Assembly: GCF_050717545.1 (NCBI RefSeq)
Contig: NZ_JBOITN010000033.1
Location: 1-64,000 of the forward strand
From: Clostridium_AD sp050717545
Lineage (GTDB): Bacteria; Bacillota; Clostridia; Clostridiales; Clostridiaceae
DNA: 64,000 nucleotides
Reading direction: 5' to 3'
Shown: positions 44,380-52,860 of the stretch, one piece after another
Layout: every line of letters begins with the position of its first letter
How positions within the stretch are numbered: position 1 is the stretch's first letter
The notes under the pieces: generated by a model
The model's input: the letters and a program-made list of their open reading frames with translations, nothing else
Database searches by the model: none
What the model was told of the DNA's origin: nothing
Position numbers and translations under genes: made by a program

Positions 44380-45666
44380 ATGTCAGCATTTATTGTTTTA
44401 GGAGCCCAATGGGGAGATGAAGGTAAAGGTAAAATGACAGATTATCTTGCGCAGGGAGCAGACCTAGTAGTCCGTTTCCAAGGCGGAAACAATGCAGGTC
44501 ATACTGTAGTAGTTGGAGAAAAGGAATATAAACTCCACTTAATACCGTCAGGAATATTATATAAAGATAAATTGAATATAATAGGCAATGGCGTTGTTGT
44601 AGATCCAGAAGCACTATTTAAAGAAATGGATTACTTAGAAGCACTAGGTGAAAATATAACTCCAGGCAGACTTATGATTAGTGATAGATCTCAAGTTATA
44701 ATGCCTTACCATAAAGAATTAGATAATTTATATGAAATAGCTAGAGGTAAAAATGATATCGGAACTACAAAAAAAGGTATAGGCCCTTGTTATAGTGATA
44801 AGTTTGAAAGAAGTGGAATCAGAGTTTGTGACCTTATGAAAAAAGATATTTTTAAAGAAAGACTTAAAACTAGTCTTGCGATTAAGAATGATATAATAAC
44901 AAAAGTTCTTGGCGGAGTTGCTTTAGATTTTGATAAAATATATAATGATTACATAGATTATGCAGAAAGAATGAGACCTTTTGTAAAGGACATATCGGTT
45001 AAAGTTTACGATTCAATAAAAGCTGGTAAAAATGTTTTATTTGAAGGAGCACAAGGAACTTTACTCGATATAGATTATGGTTCATATCCTTTTGTAACTT
45101 CGTCAAACACTATTGCAGGTGGAGTTTGTGTTGGAGCAGGAATAGGACCTACTATGATAACAAGTGTTGTAGGAGTAGCAAAAGCTTATACTACAAGAGT
45201 AGGAAAAGGACCATTTCCAACAGAACTTGAAGATGAAACAGGAGAATGGATCCGTGAAAAAGGTTTTGAATTTGGCGTAACTACAGGTAGAGCAAGAAGA
45301 TGTGGATGGCTTGATCTTGTTATATTAAAATCTGCAGCAAGAGTTTCAGGAATTACAAGTTTTGCTGTAACTAAAATAGATACATTAGCAGGACTTGAAA
45401 AAATTAAAATCTGTGTTGGATATGAGTTTGAAGGAAGCGTTATTGATTATTTCCCAGCAAGTCTTGAGGATTTAGCAGCGTGCGTGCCAGTATATGAAGA
45501 ATTTGATGGTTGGGATGAAAACATAGCTGATGCAAGAAGTTATGATGAACTTCCTGAAAATGCAAAAATATATATGAATAGAATTGAAGAGTTTACTGGA
45601 GTTAAAGTTTCCATAGTTTCAGTAGGACCTAAAAGAGATCAAACAATGGTATTAACCCAAATATAG
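44380..45666 (+). CDS. purA: Adenylosuccinate synthetase
   Basis: Joins IMP and aspartate with GTP on the way to AMP. The 428-residue protein starts MSAFIVLGAQWGDEGKGKMT, with the GTP loop and catalytic Asp13/His41 region (NNAGHTVV), and has TTGRARRCGWLD. GCGAGGA precedes ATG 44380. The preceding gap has a hairpin ATGGAAT/ATTCCGT (about 44314-44330) without a T-run. Confidence 0.98.
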   Translation: MSAFIVLGAQWGDEGKGKMTDYLAQGADLVVRFQGGNNAGHTVVVGEKEYKLHLIPSGILYKDKLNIIGNGVVVDPEALFKEMDYLEALGENITPGRLMISDRSQVIMPYHKELDNLYEIARGKNDIGTTKKGIGPCYSDKFERSGIRVCDLMKKDIFKERLKTSLAIKNDIITKVLGGVALDFDKIYNDYIDYAERMRPFVKDISVKVYDSIKAGKNVLFEGAQGTLLDIDYGSYPFVTSSNTIAGGVCVGAGIGPTMITSVVGVAKAYTTRVGKGPFPTELEDETGEWIREKGFEFGVTTGRARRCGWLDLVILKSAARVSGITSFAVTKIDTLAGLEKIKICVGYEFEGSVIDYFPASLEDLAACVPVYEEFDGWDENIADARSYDELPENAKIYMNRIEEFTGVKVSIVSVGPKRDQTMVLTQI

Positions 45667-45924
45667 CACATATTTGCAAAATTCATATCTTTAAAATATA
45701 TTTTAAAATGTATGGTTTTAATATAATAGGGGATTATAAGTATTGAGGTAGGTTTATTAAAGGTATACAAATATATACTAAAGATTAAAAAAGTGCGTAC
45801 TGGTAAAATACAAGTATATAGATTATAATGAGAATAAGAATTAAAGTTAAATAAATGTTTTGTTTATTTATTTGTTTGATTCTGGTATAATGGTTTAAAA
45901 TTAAAATAAAGTGAGGTATATGAT

Positions 45925-46110
45925 ATGAAAATAACTAAGGATATGACAATAGGAGAAGTTGTAAGAACAAAACCTGAATCAGTTCAGATATTAATGAACT
46001 TTGGAATGGGATGCGTAGGATGTCCTTCAGCTCAGGCTGAAACATTAGAAGAAGCAGCAATGGTTCATGGTCTTAATTTAGAAGAATTAATGACTGCAAT
46101 AAACGCATAA
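45925..46110 (+). CDS. DUF1858 protein
   Basis: A 61-residue DUF1858 protein with the pattern MTIGEVVRTKPESVQILMNF and the redox-like motif CVGCPSAQAETLEEAA. The family is thought to have a hydrid-cluster-like or disulfide role, but function is not established. AGTGAGG precedes the ATG. The gap before it (45667-45924) has no gene. Confidence 0.85.
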   Translation: MKITKDMTIGEVVRTKPESVQILMNFGMGCVGCPSAQAETLEEAAMVHGLNLEELMTAINA

Positions 46111-46111
46111 A

Positions 46112-46156
46112 AAATTAAGACACCTAGCAAATGCTAGGTGTCTTAATTTTTTAATA
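46112..46156. terminator. Bidirectional terminator between convergent genes
   Basis: AAATTAAGACACCTAGCA and TGCTAGGTGTCTTAATTT form an 18-bp stem with T-runs on both strands, between the DUF1858 and ECF genes. Confidence 0.9.
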
Positions 46157-46162
46157 TTCTGT

Positions 46163-46756
46163 TTATCTTTTTTTAATTTTCTTAATGGACAGTACAACAG
46201 GTATGGTGATTACACTAGCTATGATAGCTTCTGGAACACCGTTTATTATAGCAATGCCATAAATGGTCTTTGCAGCAATAGATGGATCTATGCCTTTACT
46301 AACGGCGAATTTAGCTGCATATAAAATGTATACCATGGTAAGTACCCCAAAAGTGTTAGTTAGAGAACCAACAACAGTTGCCAGACCAATTCTTACACTA
46401 TCTTTTTTTATGTAGCTTAGTTTATAAACATAGTATGAAGTAAAACCAATAAGAACTCTTGGTAATACAGACACTAAAGGATTTATAAAAGCAAAAGATA
46501 GTATATTGGGAGTTGTTATATTTTGAATGATACTAAAAATACCAAATATGAAGCCAATAGTCATTCCTACCAGTGGACCTCCTATTATTGAACCTATAAT
46601 AACGGGTATGTGCATTATAGTAGCTTTGGCACCAGGAAGTGGAATAAATCCATAGCCAGTTAGTCCAAGTACAACGCAAATAGCTGATAGCATACCGATG
46701 GTTGTAAGTTCACTTGTTTTTATTCTTCGTCTTAGTTTCATAGAATTGTTAATCAT
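46163..46756 (-). CDS. ECF transporter S component
   Basis: A 197-residue membrane protein with about six transmembrane helices that binds the substrate of an energy-coupling-factor vitamin importer. The pattern GLTGYGFIPLPGAKATIMHI is typical of the ECF S-component family DUF3816; some of these are predicted for pantothenate. The ECF ATPase and T subunits are not nearby, so it likely uses a shared module. GGAGGGG precedes the ATG. Substrate uncertain. Confidence 0.8.
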   Translation of the reverse strand: MINNSMKLRRRIKTSELTTIGMLSAICVVLGLTGYGFIPLPGAKATIMHIPVIIGSIIGGPLVGMTIGFIFGIFSIIQNITTPNILSFAFINPLVSVLPRVLIGFTSYYVYKLSYIKKDSVRIGLATVVGSLTNTFGVLTMVYILYAAKFAVSKGIDPSIAAKTIYGIAIINGVPEAIIASVITIPVVLSIKKIKKR

Positions 46757-47028
46757 GTGTCCCCTCCGCTCTTATTCCATAAGGATATAAGTCGACCTAT
46801 TTGTAATCCTTATCAATAAAATGTAGTTCGGTTTCATAATGAATACCGACAACAATAGTTTAGCACTTATTTAATAAGAAATAAATAGATAAATAAAAAT
46901 TTATCAAAGTTTATGTTAATATTAATTTATTAACTTATATTTAAGTAGTTTAGTTTCAAGTATAAAGAAGTTTATTAATCATAAAATCAGTAGATATTAC
47001 ATACTTTAAAAAATATAGGAGTGATAAC

Positions 47029-47778
47029 ATGAGTAAAAGTTTAGTAGTTACTGGCAGAGAGTATAACATTCATTATTACGAGGTAGACATACATAAAAAA
47101 GCATTGATTATAAGCATAATGAATTATCTTGGAGATATGGCAATGTATCAAAGTGAATATTTGGGAGTTGGAATCGAATATCTTAAAGAGCATAAAATGG
47201 CCTGGGTCTTATATAAATGGGATATAACAATGGATTCATATCCGTTGCTTAACGAGAGTATAAAGATTGAGACATACGCACATTCTTTTAATAAATTTTA
47301 TGCATATAGAAAATATGAAATTTTTGACGATAAAGGTAATAAAATAGGACGTGCTGATTCCGTATGGATTTTAATAAATACTGACAGAAGAAGACCGATA
47401 AGAGTTACTAAAGATATGTTCGATGTTTATGGCATAGTTGATAATAAAAATGAGCCTATAGATATTGAGAATATATTGTCAATAAACCAGGTAAATAGTG
47501 AGAAAAGTTTTCAAGTTAGATACAGTGACATTGATACTAATAAACACGTAAACAATGTTAAATACGCGGCGTGGGCCCTAGAAACAATCCCAAAAGATAT
47601 AGTTTTGAATTGTGAATTAAAAAACATTAAGGTAACCTACATCAAGGAAACAACATACGGAGAAACTATAACAGTTAGCACTCAGGTTATAAGAAAAGAA
47701 AACAAGATAATATGTAGACATAAAATCGTAAATGAGGAGGGGATTGAGCTTACTCTCTTAGAAAGCACATGGATATAG
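47029..47778 (+). CDS. Acyl-ACP thioesterase
   Basis: A 249-residue double hot-dog protein that releases fatty acids from acyl carrier protein. The motif RYSDIDTNKHVNNVKYAAW holds the Asn/His residues of the catalytic site (about residues 164-182), and VWILINTDRRRPIRV is family-typical. It stands alone between an ECF gene and a flavoprotein gene. Confidence 0.88.
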   Translation: MSKSLVVTGREYNIHYYEVDIHKKALIISIMNYLGDMAMYQSEYLGVGIEYLKEHKMAWVLYKWDITMDSYPLLNESIKIETYAHSFNKFYAYRKYEIFDDKGNKIGRADSVWILINTDRRRPIRVTKDMFDVYGIVDNKNEPIDIENILSINQVNSEKSFQVRYSDIDTNKHVNNVKYAAWALETIPKDIVLNCELKNIKVTYIKETTYGETITVSTQVIRKENKIICRHKIVNEEGIELTLLESTWI

Positions 47779-47784
47779 TAGTTT

Positions 47785-47903
47785 AGAATGTTTTTTTCAT
47801 AGATTATGCTATAACGAAAAGTATATATTGATTGATATGCATTCACTTCACCAAGTAATTCTAAAATTTATACTTTTGTTAGCATAATCAAAGAAAAAAT
47901 TCT
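47785..47903. terminator. Long imperfect inverted repeat between convergent genes
   Basis: The left arm (47785-47825) and right arm (47869-47903) pair with few mismatches, sharing GATTATGCTA and AAAAGTATA. Loop about 43 bases. It could be a bidirectional terminator or a small mobile-like repeat. Confidence 0.5.
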
Positions 47904-47923
47904 AATCACGTATACAATATTAT

Positions 47924-49153
47924 CTATTTGGAAGCATTAAGGGCTGCAACAGCACCAGAACTCCATGCCCATTGTAGGTTAAAACCACCACAATCACCGT
48001 CTACATCTAATACTTCTCCAGCAAAATACAAGTTTTTCGTGATATTTGATTCTAGAGTTTTAGGATTAACTTCTTTTGTGTTAATTCCGCCTGCAGTTAC
48101 TTGAGCATTTGCAAAAGAATTAGTGCCTGTTACTTGAAATTCCCAATGTTTAAGTAAACCATATATATCGCTTTTCTCTTTTAAGTCTAAATCGCGGCAA
48201 AGTTTATGAATGTTTTCTATTTTAGCTTCTTTTAAAATTATAGGAATCATTTTCTTATTAATTATTCCTATAAATGAATCAAAAACGGTGCGATTTCCAA
48301 ATAAGGACCAATGTTTGTTTAAAAATTCTTTTAGATCCTCGCTAGTAATAGTTGGTAACATATCGATTTTTAAAGAAACTTTGTTATTTTTAGAAAGACC
48401 GTAGGCTGCAGTTCTACTAAGTTGAAGAATTGGAGGTCCTGAAATACCGTAGTCCGTAAAAAGTGTTTCTCCGAATTCCGTTTGAAGACATAAACCATTT
48501 ATAAATATCTCGGAGGCAGCATCAAATTTCACTCCAGACAAAGCTTTTAGTTTACTATAGTTTAATTTAAGCTGTACTAGGGCTGGAACTTGAGGTATTA
48601 TACTGTGACCTAATTGCATAGCTAATGTATATCCGGAGCCGTCAGAACCTGTTTTAGGGGCACATTTGCCACCGGTTGCTATAATTAACCGGTCACATTC
48701 ATATATATTGTCATCCGAGCAACGTAACTTAAATCCATTTTTGAGTTTAGTAATATCCTTAGCTTTTGTATTTGTATAAATAGGAATATTTTTTTCTTCC
48801 ATAGCAAATCTCAGAATATCAAGGACTGATGATGCTTGCATGGACATAGGAAACATTTTATCTCCATCAACTGTCACTAAAGGTAAACCTAAAGACGCAA
48901 AAAAGTCTATAGTATCCTTTGTGGTAAAAGAAGCTAACGCGAGATCAAAAAAATGTAGATTATCACTGTGGTATCTATCGTTATTTATATTTGCATTGCT
49001 AATGTTACACCTACCATTACCGGTAGTTAATATTTTTTTGCCTACTCTGTCGCTTCCTTCTATAATTGCTACATCAATTCCAGAATTTTTTGCCACAAGA
49101 GCAGCCATTAGTCCGGAGGCACCTCCGCCAATTATTATAAGAGAATGTTTCAA
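47924..49153 (-). CDS. HI0933-family FAD-binding flavoprotein (YhiN-like)
   Basis: A 409-residue protein with the dinucleotide motif IIIGGGASGLMAALVAK, ATGGKCAPKTGSDGSGYTLA and the C-terminal GEVLDVDGDCGGFNLQWAWS, which marks the HI0933/aminoacetone-oxidase-like family. Its substrate is not established. Both possible starts are TTG. I chose 49153, six bases after GGGAGAG; the one at 49171 lies before that site. Confidence 0.9.
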   Translation of the reverse strand: MKHSLIIIGGGASGLMAALVAKNSGIDVAIIEGSDRVGKKILTTGNGRCNISNANINNDRYHSDNLHFFDLALASFTTKDTIDFFASLGLPLVTVDGDKMFPMSMQASSVLDILRFAMEEKNIPIYTNTKAKDITKLKNGFKLRCSDDNIYECDRLIIATGGKCAPKTGSDGSGYTLAMQLGHSIIPQVPALVQLKLNYSKLKALSGVKFDAASEIFINGLCLQTEFGETLFTDYGISGPPILQLSRTAAYGLSKNNKVSLKIDMLPTITSEDLKEFLNKHWSLFGNRTVFDSFIGIINKKMIPIILKEAKIENIHKLCRDLDLKEKSDIYGLLKHWEFQVTGTNSFANAQVTAGGINTKEVNPKTLESNITKNLYFAGEVLDVDGDCGGFNLQWAWSSGAVAALNASK

Positions 49154-49409
49154 AAAAATCTCTCCCTTCAAGAAAAAAATTATGTTTCTAGTATAAATTG
49201 TTTTGATTATAATTTTACCCTAAAATACCTAGGATGAACATGGTTTTTTATTCTATTTTATAAAAAATTATAAAAAATATTTAAAATTTATTAGCAAGTA
49301 GGTAAATCTTTTTAATAAACTATAATTTTTATTAGTATGATAAACCGTTGAATTTGCTAGGGTTGAGTTAGTCATTAAAAAATAAAAATAAAAAAAACAA
49401 CAAAACGTG

Positions 49410-49438
49410 TTGACACTTTAACAAAAGTTAGGTATTAT
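49410..49438 (+). promoter_or_regulatory. tRNA cluster promoter
   Basis: TTGACA, a 17-base spacer and TATTAT, about 57 bases before the first tRNA. The rest of the gap 49172-49409 holds no gene. Confidence 0.85.
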
Positions 49439-49494
49439 AGTCTATGTCGGGTTGCGAGACCCAAGTACATAATTAATAAAGTGACAACGATTAT

Positions 49495-49569
49495 GGCTCC
49501 TTGGTCAAGCGGTTAAGACACCACCCTTTCACGGTGGTAACAGGGGTTCAATTCCCCTAGGAGTCACCA
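49495..49569 (+). tRNA. tRNA-Glu (TTC), copy 1
   Basis: Acceptor GGCTCCT/AGGAGTC, anticodon loop CTTTCAC with TTC, T-loop TTCAATT, encoded CCA. Confidence 0.97.
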
Positions 49570-49583
49570 CACAAAACATATAT

Positions 49584-49659
49584 GGGAGCATAGCTCAGCT
49601 GGGAGAGCATCTGCCTTACAAGCAGAGGGTCACAGGTTCGAGCCCTGTTGTTCCCACCA
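49584..49659 (+). tRNA. tRNA-Val (TAC), copy 1
   Basis: Acceptor GGGAGCA/TGTTCCC with one G-T pair, anticodon loop CTTACAA with TAC, encoded CCA. Confidence 0.97.
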
Positions 49660-49664
49660 TATAT

Positions 49665-49741
49665 GGCCCAGTAGCTCAGTTGGTTAGAGTGCTGCCCTGT
49701 CACGGCAGAGGTCGAGGGTCCGAGTCCCTTCTGGGTCGCCA
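49665..49741 (+). tRNA. tRNA-Asp (GTC), copy 1
   Basis: Acceptor GGCCCAG/CTGGGTC, anticodon loop CTGTCAC with GTC, encoded CCA. The T-loop reads TCCGAGT, so position 55, nearly always U (pseudouridine), is C. Confidence 0.93.
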
Positions 49742-49832
49742 TTTTTATGCTGCAATAATTTTAAAAAGCAAATGTACTTTAATTAGTAAGTTGTAAAGTT
49801 TATTATTGTGAGATTAATTTAAAATTTAATAA

Positions 49833-49907
49833 GGCTCCTTGGTCAAGCGGTTAAGACACCACCCTTTCACGGTGGTAACAGGGGTTCAATTCCCCTAGGA
49901 GTCACCA
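49833..49907 (+). tRNA. tRNA-Glu (TTC), copy 2
   Basis: Identical to the copy at 49495, 338 bases downstream. Confidence 0.97.
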
Positions 49908-49920
49908 CCAAAACATATAT

Positions 49921-49996
49921 GGGAGCATAGCTCAGCTGGGAGAGCATCTGCCTTACAAGCAGAGGGTCACAGGTTCGAGCCCTGTTGTTCCCACCA
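49921..49996 (+). tRNA. tRNA-Val (TAC), copy 2
   Basis: Identical to the copy at 49584. Confidence 0.97.
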
Positions 49997-50001
49997 TATA
50001 T

Positions 50002-50078
50002 GGCCCAGTAGCTCAGTTGGTTAGAGTGCTGCCCTGTCACGGCAGAGGTCGAGGGTCCGAGTCCCTTCTGGGTCGCCA
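50002..50078 (+). tRNA. tRNA-Asp (GTC), copy 2
   Basis: Identical to the copy at 49665, including C at position 55 of the T-loop. Confidence 0.93.
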
Positions 50079-50085
50079 TATTTAC

Positions 50086-50160
50086 GCTGGCATGGCTCAA
50101 CGGTAGAGCAGCTGACTTGTAATCAGCAGGTTGTAGGTTCAATTCCTATTGCCAGCTCCA
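50086..50160 (+). tRNA. tRNA-Thr (TGT)
   Basis: Acceptor GCTGGCA/TGCCAGC, anticodon loop CTTGTAA with TGT, T-loop TTCAATT, encoded CCA. It is not part of the duplicated block. Confidence 0.97.
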
Positions 50161-50198
50161 AAAAAGTACTAAACATTTGTTTAGTACTTTTTTTTTAT
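50160..50198 (+). terminator. tRNA cluster terminator
   Basis: AAAGTACTAAACA and TGTTTAGTACTTT followed by a T-run. Confidence 0.9.
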
Positions 50199-50385
50199 TA
50201 CAATGATGACTGTAAATTATTGTATTATAAATTTATAATATCTCTTTCTACTACTTTAAGAGTTATAGCAAGAATTAATTTAAGTTAAACTACAAATTTA
50301 GCCTCAAAGTTTATATAAAAATGAGTGTATCAAAAAACTATAGTTATATGATACATGTATAAATCCAGATAATAAGCTATACGAA

Positions 50386-50422
50386 AAAGTACCCCTTGTC
50401 CATTATTTACAAAGGGTACTTC
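50386..50422 (-). terminator. Terminator of the kinase/SR-repeat operon
   Basis: On the minus strand AAGTACCCTTTGTA pairs with ACAAGGGGTACTT, with a T-run after it. The rest of the gap 50199-50501 holds no gene. Confidence 0.75.
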
Positions 50423-50501
50423 ATATTCTTGTGGATCATTATTGTCTGTTTTTTATTTAATTAACTTATTAATAGTTGGCCTTGGTATTGAGATAAATAT
50501 A

Positions 50502-50738
50502 TTATCTACTGTATGATCTACTTCTTGAAGCACTTCTTGATTTACTTCTTGAAGCACTTCTTGACTTGCTTCTTGATTTACTTCTAGAACTACTTCTAGA
50601 ACTACTGCTTGGACTTATATCTGATATACTTAAATTGCTATATGATTTGCTCAAATTACTATCAGATTCATTATTATACTCATTTTTCATTCTATAGTTT
50701 TTATGACCTTTACATGATTCACTCTTTAAATAATCCAT
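50502..50738 (-). CDS. Ser/Arg-repeat protein
   Basis: A 78-residue protein. Residues 1-40 are polar and Asn/Ser-rich; residues about 43-78 are almost only SR/RS dipeptides (SRSKSRSASRSKSRSASR), resembling CotG-like spore proteins and eukaryotic SR domains. AAGGGGGTG precedes the ATG, which supports translation. It lies downstream of an unknown gene and a Ser/Thr kinase on the same strand, so it is a plausible kinase substrate. No Cys or membrane segment. Confidence 0.7.
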   Translation of the reverse strand: MDYLKSESCKGHKNYRMKNEYNNESDSNLSKSYSNLSISDISPSSSSRSSSRSKSRSKSRSASRSKSRSASRSRSYSR

Positions 50739-50823
50739 GAAGGCACCCCCTTCAATTTATATTAAGTTAAACTATCTAACTTAATATATAGTATGCTTCA
50801 GTTCCCTATTTTGTTAATAATTA

Positions 50824-51393
50824 TTAGTGATGATCCAAAAATATTTCTTCTATAAACTTCTCAAAGTTTTCTCTTTGTGAATATTTATTGCCCTCATAAA
50901 TATCTGTTGCGGTTAGTATAGTGTTATACTTTCTAGAACTTAGGGTAGGCATTTTTTTATATTCATCTTCTCCATATAAATTCCTTAAAGTCTCACCTAT
51001 CCATAAAAGGCTTTCATAGTGTTTTCCGTTTGAAAATCCTCTTATTTTAGATGGGTCATTATTTATATGTCCAAAGAATAATGATTTAGCTAGCCATCCT
51101 TTACCAGCTCTGCCGCCACTTGTAGTTTTAGTCAAAACAGAATTTATATATGGTGTAAATTCTATAAAACTTCCCTTGTGTGTCTTTATACCAGCTATTG
51201 GATACCATAACCCCTTTATTTTTCCGCTATTTGTTCCAGAAGACCTGTAAAAGGCTAAGGTTACTCTTTCCAAGTCTTCATTAAACATTATATCTATATC
51301 TATTAAACCTATCATCCTAAAAGGATCTAAAGTGTAGACATTTGCCCTAAAGGTTTTAGGATACATTTTATATATGCCAACCGAATTTGGCAT
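50824..51393 (-). CDS. Protein of unknown function in the kinase/SR operon
   Basis: A 189-residue soluble protein, not recognised. It has a possible beta-rich N-half (MPNSVGIYKMYPKTFRANVY) and a Gly-rich loop TTSGGRAGKGWLAKSLFFGH that is not a Walker motif. The C-terminus is acidic and helical. GGAGG lies eight bases before the ATG. It sits between the kinase and the Ser/Arg-repeat gene, with 59 and 85 base gaps, and may act with both. Confidence 0.75.
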   Translation of the reverse strand: MPNSVGIYKMYPKTFRANVYTLDPFRMIGLIDIDIMFNEDLERVTLAFYRSSGTNSGKIKGLWYPIAGIKTHKGSFIEFTPYINSVLTKTTSGGRAGKGWLAKSLFFGHINNDPSKIRGFSNGKHYESLLWIGETLRNLYGEDEYKKMPTLSSRKYNTILTATDIYEGNKYSQRENFEKFIEEIFLDHH

Positions 51394-51452
51394 TATACAT
51401 TCCTCCTTAATTTAGAAGTGAAATAACTTTTTTATATGCAATAAATAAAACC

Positions 51453-52184
51453 TTATTTATTTATCTGATTAATCTTCTTTAATTCTGCTAGATCTTTTCT
51501 AATTTCTTCAAGATTTTTATACTTACCATCAAGTCCCATAAGCCTCTTTAAAAAATGTGTTTCTTCCTCTATTAAATCAAGTTCTTCATACCAAGGCTTT
51601 TCTTCTTCTGAATATTCATCGAAATAAGATGAATAATATAAATGAATTAAAAAATCCGAGAAAAACCAATAATCTTTTTCTTTTGTATATCTTTTATTAT
51701 TTATGAATCTTGCCAATCCAAAGTCAATTAATAATATTTCTTTATTTTCATTGACAATTACATTAGAAGCTCTAATATCTCGGTGTACAATATTTTTATT
51801 ATGCAATTCTTCTATTAAATCTAAAAGTTTATCTGCAATTTCGTAAATGTCCTCTTTGGTAAATTCATATTGAGTCTTAGATAATATTTGATGAAAAGTA
51901 TTTCCCTCCATATACTCTAATATATAACCTTCTCTATACTCATCCTTAAATCTTGAAATAAACTTAGGAAAACCAGAGCAATTATCTAAACTTCTCAATA
52001 TTTTTTCCTCATAAAACAATTTTTTTCTAGTATTCTTAAGTTCTTCTACTTTCAATTGTTTTATTACACATTTTTCACCTTTATCATTTACTCCTAAATA
52101 CGCAATACCATACCGTCCTTCACCTAAAAATTTCTCAATAATATATTTATATAGCACTTCTCCTTTGTTATAATACTTGTCCAT
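51453..52184 (-). CDS. Soluble Hanks-type Ser/Thr protein kinase
   Basis: A 243-residue eukaryotic-like kinase domain with no transmembrane or PASTA region. It has the Gly loop LGEGRYGIAYLG, Lys in CVIKQL, catalytic loop VHRDIRASNVIV (the usual Lys after D is replaced by Arg-Ala-Ser) and DFG in LIDFGLARF. ATG 52184 follows AGGTGAT; a longer frame to 52295 has no such site. It heads a minus-strand operon with the unknown and Ser/Arg-repeat genes. A sporulation role is possible but not shown. Confidence 0.9.
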   Translation of the reverse strand: MDKYYNKGEVLYKYIIEKFLGEGRYGIAYLGVNDKGEKCVIKQLKVEELKNTRKKLFYEEKILRSLDNCSGFPKFISRFKDEYREGYILEYMEGNTFHQILSKTQYEFTKEDIYEIADKLLDLIEELHNKNIVHRDIRASNVIVNENKEILLIDFGLARFINNKRYTKEKDYWFFSDFLIHLYYSSYFDEYSEEEKPWYEELDLIEEETHFLKRLMGLDGKYKNLEEIRKDLAELKKINQINK

Positions 52185-52543
52185 ATTTTTATCACCTATA
52201 TTTCTTTTTAAATTTAGAATTAGACAATACTTATTAATACTGATTTGGTTATTTAGATTTCTTATAACTACATATACCATTAAAAATATTTTCAACGTAA
52301 GGGTTATACGTTGAGAATATGTTCCATTAAATCAGATCAGTATTTTTAAATGCCCTTCTTATAAATTTACAATAGGTTAATTAATGAGCTTGTACAGAAT
52401 ATAGCTAATGTATATTCTATATAGTTAATATATTCTATTAAAATTTTTATGTGAATAAAAAAATATAAGTATACGCCTGATATAGGATTTATTAAGCAAC
52501 AAACAAGGTTAACTTTTCAACGATATGTGTAAACAACCTCAGG
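52185..52543. other. Intergenic region before the cobalamin locus
   Basis: Divergent promoter region for the kinase operon (left) and riboswitch (right). A short hairpin CAACGTA/TACGTTG lies at about 52292-52312. No gene seen. Confidence 0.5.
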
Positions 52544-52572
52544 TTGTACTTTTAATTAATTTAAGTTATAAT
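52544..52572 (+). promoter_or_regulatory. Promoter of the cobalamin riboswitch transcript
   Basis: TTGTAC, a 17-base spacer and TATAAT, about 30 bases before the riboswitch. Confidence 0.75.
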
Positions 52573-52599
52573 CTATCTATAATTGAATAGTGAATTTAT

Positions 52600-52745
52600 G
52601 GTGCTATAATGTTTAAAAGGGAAAGCAATAATGCTACAGCCCCCGCTACTGTATACGTAGACAAATCCCAATCACTGGCTAAAAAGCTGGGAAGGTGGGA
52701 GGAGAGAGACACGTAAGTCAGGAGACCTGCCATAAGTTAGGCTAA
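52600..52745 (+). ncRNA. Cobalamin (B12) riboswitch
   Basis: The order of conserved blocks fits the cobalamin aptamer: AAAGCAATAATGCTACAGCC, CCGCTACTGTA, CACTGGCTAAAAAGCTGGGA, AGGTGG, and AAGTCAGGAGACCTGCC (about 52715-52731). It would lower expression of the genes behind it when B12 is present. Confidence 0.92.
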
Positions 52746-52819
52746 TCCTTCGGAGGGAAGGGTAGTGGCGGTATCCTTTTTTTTGTTAGGGTTTCATTTG
52801 TTATAGATAATAAGGATTA

Positions 52820-52859
52820 CTATACCCCTATCTTTTTTGGTAGGGGTATTATTTTTTTT
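52820..52859 (+). terminator. Riboswitch expression-platform terminator
   Basis: ATACCCCTA and TAGGGGTAT form a 9-bp stem followed by a T-run of eight. This is the likely off-switch of the riboswitch. Confidence 0.8.
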
Positions 52860-52860
52860 G

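Noticed and set aside
49557..50142. Minus-strand reading frames of 61 and 91 codons across the tRNA cluster
   Set aside because: They run antisense through functional tRNA genes and repeat with the duplicated block, which is a known source of false predicted proteins.
50502..50640. Short direct repeats that could suggest a CRISPR array
   Set aside because: They are Ser/Arg codon repeats inside a translated frame, with no spacers. No CRISPR array was seen in the window.
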